From NCBI GenBank assembly GCA_003864495.1, contig ML133426.1, forward strand, positions 1,116,001-1,180,000: a stretch of 64,000 nt of DNA, given 5' to 3'. Made by a program: the position numbers and the translations under genes. This DNA is from Nemopilema nomurai. Taxonomy: Eukaryota > Cnidaria > Scyphozoa > Rhizostomeae > Rhizostomatidae. Below the pieces are notes generated by a model. The model was not told the DNA's origin, made no database searches, and saw nothing but the letters and a program-made list of their open reading frames with translations. Positions 12,501-23,655 of the stretch are shown here, piece by piece. Position 1 is the stretch's first letter; every line of letters begins with the position of its first letter.

Positions 12501-15500
12501 GTGCAGCATTTTGAATTTTTGAATTTTCATGAAGATTTAACACATATTACTCTAAAAGACCGACTTCCTAGTTTTTTAGGATTGGCGCCCATTTCTAGAC
12601 CCCTAATAGCCCTTTCCGATACCCAATAAACCGCTATGATGGATTTTCATTTTCCTTCAAAATCGGACAATCCTGGCCAAAAGATAGTGGACTGGCTGGC
12701 AAATTGCCGCCTTTTTTAAAAGATACACTCCCCACCCCCACAAGCAATGTTGAGATGCTTATTTCTACTCATTTCGGTACTGATACTTGGTATTTTCCAA
12801 AAAACCAACATTGCTGCAGGGGTGGGGGGTTTCTATACCATTTTCGGGATAAAATTGCAATCTTAGTGGTTTTTTTCTCCAGTCCACTAACCTTTTGGCC
12901 AGGATTGTCCTATGTAGCGGCAAAAAGGGGCATGCAAAGATTTGGGCCAATACACACTCAGATACTGTGAAATGTTGTCGGCATGTTTGCTTTTACCTCT
13001 ATTTGTATAACGAGTGACTTGAATGCAAGTGTTGAGGTTTAAAAGATTTTCACATTCGAGGGGGTGGGGGCGGGATTTTTGGGGTTTATAGGTTTATAGG
13101 TGATATAAATAAATAAACTGGAACTACAACTAACATGTGTTTATGTGTCTTCTAGAACTATGTATAAGAATCAAAATTCGCAATTTGGAATTTTTAACAG
13201 TAAACCTAACTATACGCATGCGCTAATGTATAATGCTGGTAAAAGAAGCCGTTTGCACCGTAATTGGAAAATGATTACGAGTTACCACGAGTTACCAACG
13301 AGTTACCGAACGAGTTACATTATACATTTACAAAGCTCAGTATGGATGTGAACGAGATACCAACGAGTTACCACTTTCTTTATAAATAGAATATATATAT
13401 ATTTATATAAAAAGTCATGGTAACTCGTGGTTTTCCCATATAAAGCCACTATTAGAAATGGTAACCCGTTATGGTAACTCGTTGGTGACTCGTTGGTAAC
13501 TCGTTGGTAACTCGTGACAATTTGGAAATTACACATCGCTACGCTCATTATCAGCTCTGCAAAGCAGCGAGGACAACTCGGAATGTTTTTTTGTTCATCT
13601 GCTGGTATCTGATGGGTAAACTCAAATATTCTCCACCTAACAGCCATCATTCCATTCTCTTTCTCGTCGGAGGTATTCTCTCGTCATAGTGCCAAATAGC
13701 AAAGTCTGAAGCAAAACGCGTTGCGCACGCTATTTAACCCATACCAACCAATGATTTATAGCTAATTGACTAGGCAGGACCCCAACATCTATATTTCCCA
13801 TGATAATTATGTACCCACCGCGCAGAGAACTATAAATCTTATTAATGTAGGCAAACATGCCGCGTCTCCTCAGATTTACTACGTCAGGTGCAGCATTTTG
13901 AATTTTTGAATTTTCATGAAGATTTAACACATATTACTCTAAAAGACCGACTTCCTAGTTTTTTAGGATTGGCGCCCATTTCTAGACCCCTAATAGCCCT
14001 TTCCGATACCCAATAAACCGCTATGATGGATTTTCATTTTCCTTCAAAATCGGACAATCCTGGCCAAAAGATAGTGGACTGGCTGGCAAATTGCCGCCTT
14101 TTTTAAAAGATACACTCCCACCCCCACAAGCAATGTTGAGATGCTTATTTCTACTCATTTCGGTACTGATACTTGGTATTTTCCAAAAAACCAACATTGC
14201 TGCAGGGGTGGGGGGTTTCTATACCATTTTCGGGATAAAATTGCAATCTTAGTGGTTTTTTTCTCCAGTCCACTAACCTTTTGGCCAGGATTGTCCTATG
14301 TAGCGGCAAAAAGGGGCATGCAAAGATTTGGGCCAATACACACTCAGATACTGTGAAATGTTGTCGGCATGTTTGCTTTTACCTCTATTTGTATAACGAG
14401 TGACTTGAATGCAAGTGTTGAGGTTTAAAAGATTTTCACATTCGGGGGGTGGGGGCGGGATTTTTGGGGGGTTTATAGGTGATATAAATAAATAAACTGG
14501 AACTACAACTAACATGTGTTTATGTGTCTTCTAGAACTATGTATAAGAATCAAAATTCGCAATTTGGAATTTTTAACAGTAAACCTAACTATACGCATGC
14601 GCTAATGTATAATGCTGGTAAAAGAAGCCGTTTGCACCGTAATTGGAAAATGATTACGAGTTACCACGAGTTACCAACGAGTTACCGAACGAGTTACATT
14701 ATACATTTACAAAGCTCAGTATGGATGTGAACGAGATACCAACGAGTTACCACTTTCTTTATAAATAGAATATATATATATTTATATAAAAGTCATGGTA
14801 ACTCGTGGTTTTCCCATATAAAGCCACTATTAGAAATGGTAACCCGTTATGGTAACTCGTTGGTGACTCGTTGGTAACTCGTTGGTAACTCGTGACAATT
14901 TGGAAATTACACATCGCTACGCTCATTATCAGCTCTGCAAAGCAGCGAGGACAACTCGGAATGTTTTTTTGTTCATCTGCTGGTATCTGATGGGTAAACT
15001 CAAATATTCTCCACCTAACAGCCATCATTCCATTCTCTTTCTCGTCGGAGGTATTCTCTCGTCATAGTGCCAAATAGCAAAGTCTGAAGCAAAACGCGTT
15101 GCGCACGCTATTTAACCCATACCAACCAATGATTTATAGCTAATTGACTAGGCAGGACCCCAACATCTATATTTCCCATGATAATTATGTACCCACCGCG
15201 CAGAGAACTATAAATCTTATTAATGTAGGCAAACATGCCGCGTCTCCTCAGATTTACTACGTCAGGTGCAGCATTTTGAATTTTTGAATTTTCATGAAGA
15301 TTTAACACATATTACTCTAAAAGACCGACTTCCTAGTTTTTTAGGATTGGCGCCCATTTCTAGACCCCTAATAGCCCTTTCCGATACCCAATAAACCGCT
15401 ATGATGGATTTTCATTTTCCTTCAAAATCGGACAATCCTGGCCAAAAGATAGTGGACTGGCTGGCAAATTGCCGCCTTTTTTAAAAGATACACTCCCCAC

Positions 15501-18500
15501 CCCCACAAGCAATGTTGAGATGCTTATTTCTACTCATTTCGGTAACTGATACTTGGTATTTTCCAAAAAACCAACATTGCTGCAGGGGTGGGGGGTTTCT
15601 ATACCATTTTCGGGATAAAATTGCAATCTTAGTGGTTTTTTTCTCCAGTCCACTAACCTTTTGGCCAGGATTGTCCTATGTAGCGGCAAAAAGGGGCATG
15701 CAAAGATTTGGGCCAATACACACTCAGATACTGTGAAATGTTGTCGGCATGTTTGCTTTTACCTCTATTTGTATAACGAGTGACTTGAATGCAAGTGTTG
15801 AGGTTTAAAAGATTTTCACATTCGAGGGGTGGGGGCGGGATTTTTGGGGTTTATAGGGTTTATAGGTGATATAAATAAATAAACTGGAACTACAACTAAC
15901 ATGTGTTTATGTGTCTTCTAGAACTATGTATAAGAATCAAAATTCGCAATTTGGAATTTTTAACAGTAAACCTAACTATACGCATGCGCTAATGTATAAT
16001 GCTGGTAAAAGAAGCCGTTTGCACCGTAATTGGAAAATGATTACGAGTTACCACGAGTTACCAACGAGTTACCGAACGAGTTACATTATACATTTACAAA
16101 GCTCAGTATGGATGTGAACGAGATACCAACGAGTTACCACTTTCTTTATAAAATAGAATATATATATTTATATAAAAGTCATGGTAACTCGTGGTTTTCC
16201 CATATAAAGCCACTATTAGAAATGGTAACCCGTTATGGTAACTCGTTGGTGACTCGTTGGTAACTCGTTGGTAACTCGTGACAATTTGGAAATTACACAT
16301 CGCTACGCTCATTATCAGCTCTGCAAAGCAGCGAGGACAACTCGGAATGTTTTTTTGTTCATCTGCTGGTATCTGATGGGTAAACTCAAATATTCTCCAC
16401 CTAACAGCCATCATTCCATTCTCTTTCTCGTCGGAGGTATTCTCTCGTCATAGTGCCAAATAGCAAAGTCTGAAGCAAAACGCGTTGCGCACGCTATTTA
16501 ACCCATACCAACCAATGATTTATAGCTAATTGACTAGGCAGGACCCCAACATCTATATTTCCCATGATAATTATGTACCCACCGCGCAGAGAACTATAAA
16601 TCTTATTAATGTAGGCAAACATGCCGCGTCTCCTCAGATTTACTACGTCAGGTGCAGCATTTTGAATTTTTGAATTTTCATGAAGATTTAACACATATTA
16701 CTCTAAAAGACCGACTTCCTAGTTTTTTAGGATTGGGCGCCCATTTCTAGACCCCTAATAGCCCTTTCCGATACCCAATAAACCGCTATGATGGATTTTC
16801 ATTTTCCTTCAAAATCGGACAATCCTGGCCAAAAGATAGTGGACTGGCTGGCAAATTGCCGCCTTTTTAAAAAGATACACTCCCACCCCCCACAAGCAAT
16901 GTTGAGATGCTTATTTCTACTCATTTCGGTAACTGATACTCTGGTATTTTCCAAAAAACCAACATTGCTGCAGGGGTGGGGGGTTTCTATACCATTTTCG
17001 GGATAAAATTGCAATCTTAGTGGTTTTTTTCTCCAGTCCACTAACCTTTTGGCCAGGATTGTAGTGTCTATCACATTTTTTTTATGCATTTAGAAAAAAT
17101 ATATTTCTCGGGGGGCCATGTTTTTTCAGGACTTATGATATTCAGAGGTGGTGAAAGTATCGGAACCTGGCAACGTAGTTCCCAGAAGTTTTCAGGGTGA
17201 AAATGTTAGCTAGAATTTTGTTGCAGCTGAACTTTTGAGACAAACCGTGATTCAGACTGAGATTATTGTAAGGACCAGAATATTTTTTCACAGAAAGTAT
17301 TTCTTGCACTATGTTATGAGAGTAGCATTGATCATATGTTTTGGTTAAATTGATTTGGTGCATGTTAGGACTCCATTCATTCCTTCTCCACTTGGCAGAT
17401 AAGGCTAATGTTGAATATTTCTGGTTAAATAAGATTACTCACTTACTTGCATTTATGCATCAAGGAAAGTTACATCTAAAACTTCTATCTAGGTCTACTT
17501 AGAGTCTCTTTCATATGAACGTATGATGAATTTCTTCAGCCAAATACAGTAACTGTTTTACTCTAAGAAATATATTTAGCTATAATGATACACAAACTTA
17601 CTATGTTGCTAGATTTTATGATGGTTCAGGAGCAAAATGTTCTTGCTGTATTTATTAAATGACTCAGTTTGCAATTGAATACCAAATAATCTACTGAGTC
17701 TCTGAAATGGGGCTCCATCAAATTTCAGGCAGCTGAATCAAAATTCTGTCAATTAAACCATTTTTTATAATCAGCTATAAATTGGCAGAGCTATCAACAA
17801 TCCCTGTATTGTTCAAGACACTCATTATAAGATGTGTCTCTACCATGCTCCCTCCTTTAATTTTCTTCTTGAGGAAGATCAGCCAAGGAATGGTTTTTGC
17901 CTTAACATCTATGTTGTGGCTCCAATAATGTCTTTAAATCATATTTGCTTTCCTGAAGTGATTAAAGACAACAAAACTTTCAATATTGGCAAATAGAGAT
18001 ATAAGCACATATAGAAAGTTTATTTTTTTACCCTGTACATTCTTGCAGATAGTTTTGTGGTGGATACTTAGGTTCCCAGAAAGAAAAATTTTTTCCACCT
18101 CTGAGGATATTCCATCAGTAAAATCAAAGGCTCAATTAATGTGTGTGCAAAAGAGATAAGAACCTCAAGTAAGCATTTATAGAAATAAATATGCTTGCTG
18201 GTGTGGAATAGTTTGAGAGTTGAACATACTCTCTCCTTTTGAAAGCCAGCAAATGTTAGAAATTGTTTTGCTTTGCACCCCAGAGAAAATTGAGTACCAA
18301 TTTTGACCTAGCTCTTGAGAACTTAATTTTACCACATCTTTTCAATTGGTGCTATTCTATTTTCTGTCAGTGTTTTTACTATTTTGCTTCAGTTCTTTGC
18401 ATCTGTTAGATAGACACACTTTAATTTTTGCCCTTCAAATTTTCTTCCCTTTGTCTGTTTCCTCTGAACACAAGGATTGATATTCCCAACAATCTTCAAG

Positions 18501-20901
18501 TGATCAATCACTCTTTTTCTAGATTTATGTTTAGTTCTCCCAGGAAAAACCCTTTTCAATGTTGCTTCTTCAATACTTGACAGGATACACTTGAATTATG
18601 AAACTTTTGTTTATACAAGATTTTCTCCATTTTCAAAACTTCTTCTAGTTTCAAACATGGTATCATTATGTTTCTTATTAATTTGGCTATCAGAATGTGA
18701 AGAAATCGAAAATTGATGTTTTCATCCAAAAAAGGTTTACCGTAACCTTAAGTAACTGTGATTGAAACTATGAACAAGCCTTTGGTCACACAACTGTCAA
18801 GCAAATTTTTCACTATAGTGCTCATTATCAGCTCTGCAATCAATCATTTTAAATTGTTTTGAATGCAAGCAGGTATAATGGATCTTTTTCATGGATAGAT
18901 AGCTCTTTTAATAGCTGCAAATTAAATTGATTGGTTATTTAGTTAATTTTCTCTGATTTTTCTGCAGTGATGTGTCTTTTACTTTTTTCTTTTTATTTAA
19001 ATTTTGAACTTTGAACCCATTGCATTTTAGAGAGCTAGCCTTTCAGATATCTGAGCAGTTTGAAGCCTTTGGCAAGTCTATTGGACTCAAGAGTGTGGTT
19101 GTTGTTGGTGGAATAGACACTATGAAGCAATCAATGGCTTTGAGTAGAAAGCCTCATGTTGTCATAGCAACTCCAGGCAGGCTTGCAGACTTGCTGAGAA
19201 CCACTGACACATTTGCACTGGATAAAGTCAAGTTTCTTGTTCTTGACGAAGCAGATCGTTTGTTTGAAGAAAGTTTCTCAGTAGATTTAAATGACATTTT
19301 AGAAAATGTTCCAAAGGAAAGACAGACACTTCTTTTCACAGCAACATTATCTGACCCTATTAGGGCATTGAAGGATTACACTGAAAAAGTACCATTCTTC
19401 TATGAAGTCCAGTCAGAGTAAGTATTCTTCATTTGTATCAATAGTCTGCTAGAATAATGACATTTTGGTCAGTAACTACATTTTTTTAAAGCTGTGTGAT
19501 ACCATGCTTTCCCTGCCATGTGACATTCTGCCTTCTTCTGTATTTCATCCCTGATTGTTTGCATTTTATACAAAAATCTGTTTTTTTATGTCAAAAACAA
19601 AAATAATTTATATTTACAATAATAGCAAGACTTGTTTTCAGATATGAAAATGAAGTTAACCACTCGCACATAGGCCGCACCTACAATTTTGAGGGGGCCA
19701 ATTGTGGAAAAATGTGCAGCTTTTATTTCATTAACACCCAATCATGCCTCCTTGTTTCAACTGTCTTATAGTTTTTGAAGTGCAACCAGCTATTTTTTGT
19801 CAGCTTTTGGTCATTTTCTAACATTTGCATGTTCGGTGGAATATAAGACCCAAAGCATGAGGAAGTTTACACGTGAAAAATTCCTAAAAATTTGATCATT
19901 TCCATCATTTGTTTTCCTTGTTTTTTGTCTCTAAACTGTGTGAAGTTTTTTATAGAAAGCCATACGATTATTGTGACATGCCCAAATAACAACAAATAAC
20001 ACCAAATAACAAACGTTTTGACAATATAACTATCTGATTATATAATATAACATTTTGGCAAGATGCTGAATATTTTTATTGTTTTATTTATTTCACCATT
20101 TACAGTTTTAAATAAGGTCAATAGCCGAAAGTTTAGATACATCATTATGAAGATACACAAATGAAATTGTTTCAACACTTTAGGCAACACTGCCTCTGGG
20201 GATGAAGCAAGTTATTCTTTATTGTATGTTTATGTTCCAGCGTTGCAACTGTGTCTGAACTGGACCAAAGATACGTTCTTGTGCCACCTGTAATGAAAGA
20301 TTCAATGCTAGTCTACATTCTCAGGGAGCATTCGGAAGAAAAGTCAGTGATCGTTTTTACCAGCACTTGCCGGAACTGCCAAGCGCTTTCACACATGCTC
20401 CGAAAAGTGGAACTTCCATGCGTGGCACTTCATTCGCTGATGTCACAAAATGACCGTCTATCAACTCTAGCGCGATTCAAAGGAGGTATAGTCAAGATAT
20501 TGGTTTCCACAGATGTTGCTAGTCGTGGACTTGATATCCCTGTTGTCGACATGGTCATAAACAGCAATGTTCCCGCGAACCCAACAGATTATATTCACCG
20601 CGTGGGTAGAACAGCAAGAGCTGGTCGAGGCGGCAAAGCAGTCACGCTTATGACGCAGTACGACATCGAAAGAATAAAAGCGATCGAAGAAAGAATCAAC
20701 ACAAAGCTGGAAGAGTTCGAAACGAACGAGAACGAGGCTGTCAAGTTGCTGAAGGCAGTGGCCGTCGTCAGACGAGAAGTGGAACTGAAATTGACTGACA
20801 GTAATTTTGGAGAGAAGAGGGAAATACACAAGCGGAAGAAGAAGATCCTAGAAAAAAGGGCTGCAAAGGCTAAAAAGAAAAGAAAAGTTAACGGAGAGTA
20901 G
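9502..20901 (+). CDS. DDX49: DEAD-box ATP-dependent RNA helicase DDX49 (Dbp8 type)
   Basis: Three exons, 9502-9758, 19031-19417 and 20241-20901, give 434 residues with consistent phases. DDX49/Dbp8 helicases act in nucleolar pre-rRNA processing. Motifs in order: Q-motif region (PTEIQ), Walker A AKTGSGKT near residue 55, PTREL across the exon 1/2 junction, VGG, TPGRL, DEAD (about 158-161), TAT (motif III, usually SAT), [18 protein letters not shown] and [13 protein letters not shown]. The C-terminal tail is short and lysine/arginine-rich ([17 protein letters not shown]); the protein is about 50 residues shorter than human DDX49. I chose ATG 9502 ([10 protein letters not shown]) because the DDX49-like part starts just after it; ATG 9409 would add 31 residues. 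A polyadenylation signal AATAAA lies at 21104. The oddity is intron 1, 9.3 kb long and mostly filled by the tandem array at 9890-17062. Confidence 0.95.
9890..10133. mobile_element. Palindromic MITE-like element P, copy 1 of 6
   Basis: The ends are inverted repeats: the left end ACAATCCTGGCCAAAAG plus TAGTGGACTGG recurs reversed at the right end (CCAGTCCACTAA...CTTTTGGCCAGGATTGT). A second inner inverted pair is formed by C-rich CCCACCCCCCAC...GCAATGTTG and its near-complement CAACATTGC...GGGGTGGGG. Other copies lie at 11282-11523, 12667-12908, 14054-14294, 15432-15674 and 16819-17062. Internal copies are bounded by GG...CC, whereas the outer ends of the whole array read CT at the left and AG at the right, so the outermost borders are distinct from the internal joints. 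No clear target duplication. Superfamily not recognised. Confidence 0.7.
10502..10743. repeat. Inverted block of GAGTTACC / GGTAACTC motifs (unit 1; repeated in every array unit)
   Basis: The left side carries about five copies of ACGAGTTACC or a close variant (10502-10600). The right side carries about seven copies of its reverse complement GGTAACTCGT (10644-10743). The centre is AT-rich (TATATATATATTTATATAAA), so the block can fold into a long cruciform. Clustered short motifs in opposing orientation resemble subterminal transposase-binding repeats. The same block recurs near 11890, 13275, 14655 and 16035. Confidence 0.8.
17063..19030. other. Right part of DDX49 intron 1
   Basis: AT-rich non-coding DNA. 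The one notable piece is 18820-18839, a 20-base exact match to the array spacer (GCTCATTATCAGCTCTGCAA), with weaker similarity continuing to the right. No gene seen. Confidence 0.5.
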
Positions 20902-22117
20902 ATGAAATTGTCTGTTTATGTATATTACAAATTTTTCTATGTATCTGTCTTCTACAAAAGCGAATTCTTAATGAAAAATGTGTAGGGTAGTCAAACATTG
21001 CCTTAAAATATCGATTTGGTGTATTTTCTAATGAGTTGCAATATGTCAAGATTCCTGTCATAAGCGATTTTTACCTCGTGTCACTAGATCAACATTGATG
21101 CACAATAAACTCTGGCGGCCACCCTGTCTGCTCCAACCCAGCTATCCTGCTTGTTCCCACGCAGCCATCCTGCCTGTCTAGACACTGTCCCACCATTATT
21201 GTTTTCGATATTGCCTTTAAGCGAAGTGGAAACTCTCATGAAAGGAAACGTTTCCTTTGCGATGTTTTAATTGGCGTATGAATGGATGTGCTGGTATGGA
21301 GTAATTAATAAAATTACTTTATAAAAAATGAACTGCATATGGCTTATCTAAATTGGTGTCCATAATTGTTTTTTCCTCTAAAATAATGGCCTGTCAAGTT
21401 TCGTCGTAGTTTTGTCTTACAACAAGTGCTTTGGAACCCTTGGATACTTTTAAATTTTCTCGTACTTTGAACGTTGAGGCTGTACATGAACATGAATCGT
21501 ATGTCCTAATGAACATAAGGATTGAGCCTAATTCTTTTGAACAAGGTTTTAATACTAATAGCTCTGCACTCACTTCTCTCTTACCAGAGTGCCATTTTTC
21601 TGCTACAAAATGGACTGTCGAGTACTCAATGCCTGTGTTTAGAAACGATCGAATGGGTGAAAACCTCTCTTACCACTTTTGTATAAACCAGAGTTTTACT
21701 TTTGTAAGTCATACAGGTTAGGTTACGAGTGGCAGCCACATACAGGTACCTCTAGAAGGCTGATACTACCAATCATAACCCGCCGCAAAAGAAGCAACAG
21801 TCAAGCGAAGGGTACTATTTAGTAAAATGATAAAAGTAATAAAAGCACTGATCCACTTTAGTCCCCCTTTTGAATACCCAATGCTCATAGAAGCAACATA
21901 CCCTATAGAAGCAACACGATACAGATCAATTCTAAATGAATTCCGTAATCGAAAAATTCCCCAGGACTGTTAGAATAAATCATTTTAAATAAACATGAAG
22001 GGATGGTTCCAAGGTTCCATAAAAATGTCCCAAGTTGGGTTTATGTACACGAATTAGGAATCCACTTGACACAAATTACGCACACCGTAGTTTTACCGGA
22101 CGTTTGTTGGTTTGAGT
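20902..22117. other. Intergenic downstream of DDX49
   Basis: It contains the DDX49 3' UTR and AATAAA at 21104. A 96-codon open frame at 21431-21721 has no ATG at its start and no recognisable domain. Nothing else identified. Confidence 0.4.
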
Positions 22118-22440
22118 TCCCTCAGCAGTGGCGTGCCGAAGGGGCTTTTGAGTGGGGGGGGGGGGGGGAGAGCTGTAACATGAGAAATTTAACGACAGGG
22201 TTGATTAATAATAGTTATTCATAGCGCACAAATTTTACACTCTAGCACCATAGTGGTTCCTTTGTGTCTAAGCTGGATATAATAAAAATGCAAATCTAAT
22301 TCTTCCCCGAAATGCCGACACTCTGTTGAACTTGTTTCAACTTTTACTGACAGGCAAAAAATTACCGACGGCTTCTCCAAAATGTGGGGAGGGTTGTGAC
22401 ACCCCCACACCCCCTACTTCGGCACGCCCCTGTCCCTCAG
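22118..22440. mobile_element. hAT-type MITE with 8-bp target-site duplication
   Basis: A 307-bp element (22126-22432) is flanked by the perfect 8-bp direct repeat TCCCTCAG (22118-22125 and 22433-22440). Its ends are inverted repeats CAGTGGCGTGCCGAAG and, reversed, CAGGGGCGTGCCGAAG, one mismatch in 16. CAG-starting termini with 8-bp duplications are the hallmark of the hAT superfamily. The element has no transposase, so it is non-autonomous. It holds a run of about 14 G near 22155. Confidence 0.9.
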
Positions 22441-23340
22441 CACTTTAACACGAAAGATACAGTTTTGCCAGCACTGTATCTATACATTTTGAGTTTTTTT
22501 GCAAACTTAAAGAGGTTTTTCTCCATTGATGCTATTTCATATTCAAATGTATAATTTGTTAAATTAATCCAGCTTCCAGGGTATTTTGGAATATGCCAGC
22601 TACGTAATTAACGGTTCAGTACTGCTTATTCGAATTCTCCATTGGACTTGAGCTTATAAAGATACACATGTATAAACAGCAATTATAGACAAGACGTATG
22701 TTCTTATAGATACATTAAATCAACCATGCATAGACAACAACAAAAATTAAACAACACGGTTGTTTTTAAAAGCTGCATCGCCAAGATAGGTTCGCAGATA
22801 TTGAGTGTCGTACTAAGACTAAAACGACTGTCGTTTGATATACTGTTGTCGCTTTTCATAGACCAAACTATTCCCGTATCTTTTAAAATCCCATGCACTC
22901 GAAAGTTTTGAAAGGCTGGTTATTGTCAAGGGGGAGGGGCTTATTGACCATTTTTCGTCTCCTTTTAATGCAGATTCAGACAAGCAAGCCTTTGCGTCTC
23001 TAAATGCAATGATTTTGCATGTTTAATTTCATAGTGCTTAGTTACAAAAATATTGTTTCCTTTTTATTCTGTGCTCATGACAATTGTCCTTTTGAAATAA
23101 TTCGATTACATTTTCTGTTCACCCCCTTACTTTTGTTTTCCCAGGCTTGCAATATATGTAGAATAGAATTATGGTTACGCCGAAAGAGCAATTAGGATGT
23201 ATTACTTTTTAGACAGGAAAATATATTTTTATCAGCACAATTAGCAAGCCAAATGGAACACTGTTGTCCCTAATTGATGCCTAAAGCTGTCCAATAAATC
23301 TGCTTAAGTGGTATTTTATGACTGGCAAAAAGACATAAAT
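22441..23340. other. Intergenic upstream of the Tyr/Lys-rich gene copy 1
   Basis: No gene recognised. A TATA-like ATAAATAATA occurs near 23335-23345, upstream of the presumed non-coding first exon of the next gene. Confidence 0.4.
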
Positions 23341-23655
23341 AATAATGCAGAGAAGCCTCTCTTCACTCGCCACAGCTGGTTCAGATATCTTTAGGAATCT
23401 AGTAAGGCAGCCGGGAAAATGTAAGTATTGGTGAAGTTATCTTTTTTCTTTTCAAATGACGAAGCGGTTACTTGGAACTTGTATATCGCCTCCGCTGATC
23501 TCTCATCAAAGAATTCATTGCTGTATCAAGTAAAACCAAAGATAATAAAATGGCATCCCGAGATGTTGTCAAACAACTCTTATTTCTGACAGGATTTATG
23601 TTTGATTGATAATTTTGTAAATAAATTGTATTCTTTTGCTTGATAGACTTCAAAG

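Larger units (their letters stand above)
9890..17062. repeat. Tandem array: five units of about 1387 bp plus a terminal half-element, inside DDX49 intron 1
   Basis: The motif ACAATCCTGGCC starts at 9890, 11282, 12667, 14054, 15432 and 16819, giving periods of 1392, 1385, 1387, 1378 and 1387 bp. Copies are nearly identical; most differences are homopolymer-length changes in G, A and T runs. Each unit consists of a palindromic element P (about 242 bp) and a spacer S (about 1145 bp), so the array is (P-S)5-P and begins and ends exactly at the ends of P. No open frame over about 110 codons occurs, and none looks like a protein. This layout is expected if unequal recombination between flanking P copies multiplied one P-S-P unit. 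Alternatives are a macrosatellite of other origin, or copy-number error in assembly. Confidence 0.95.

Noticed and set aside
9890..17062. CRISPR-like reading of the array
   Set aside because: The unit is 1.39 kb, spacers are identical rather than unique, and the genome is animal.
9888..17089. Many 60-110 codon open frames repeated through the array
   Set aside because: They are identical copies tied to the repeat unit, with no start context, domains or coding bias; they also change with homopolymer length.
21431..21721. 96-codon plus-strand frame
   Set aside because: It begins at TTG, has no splice context and no recognisable domain.
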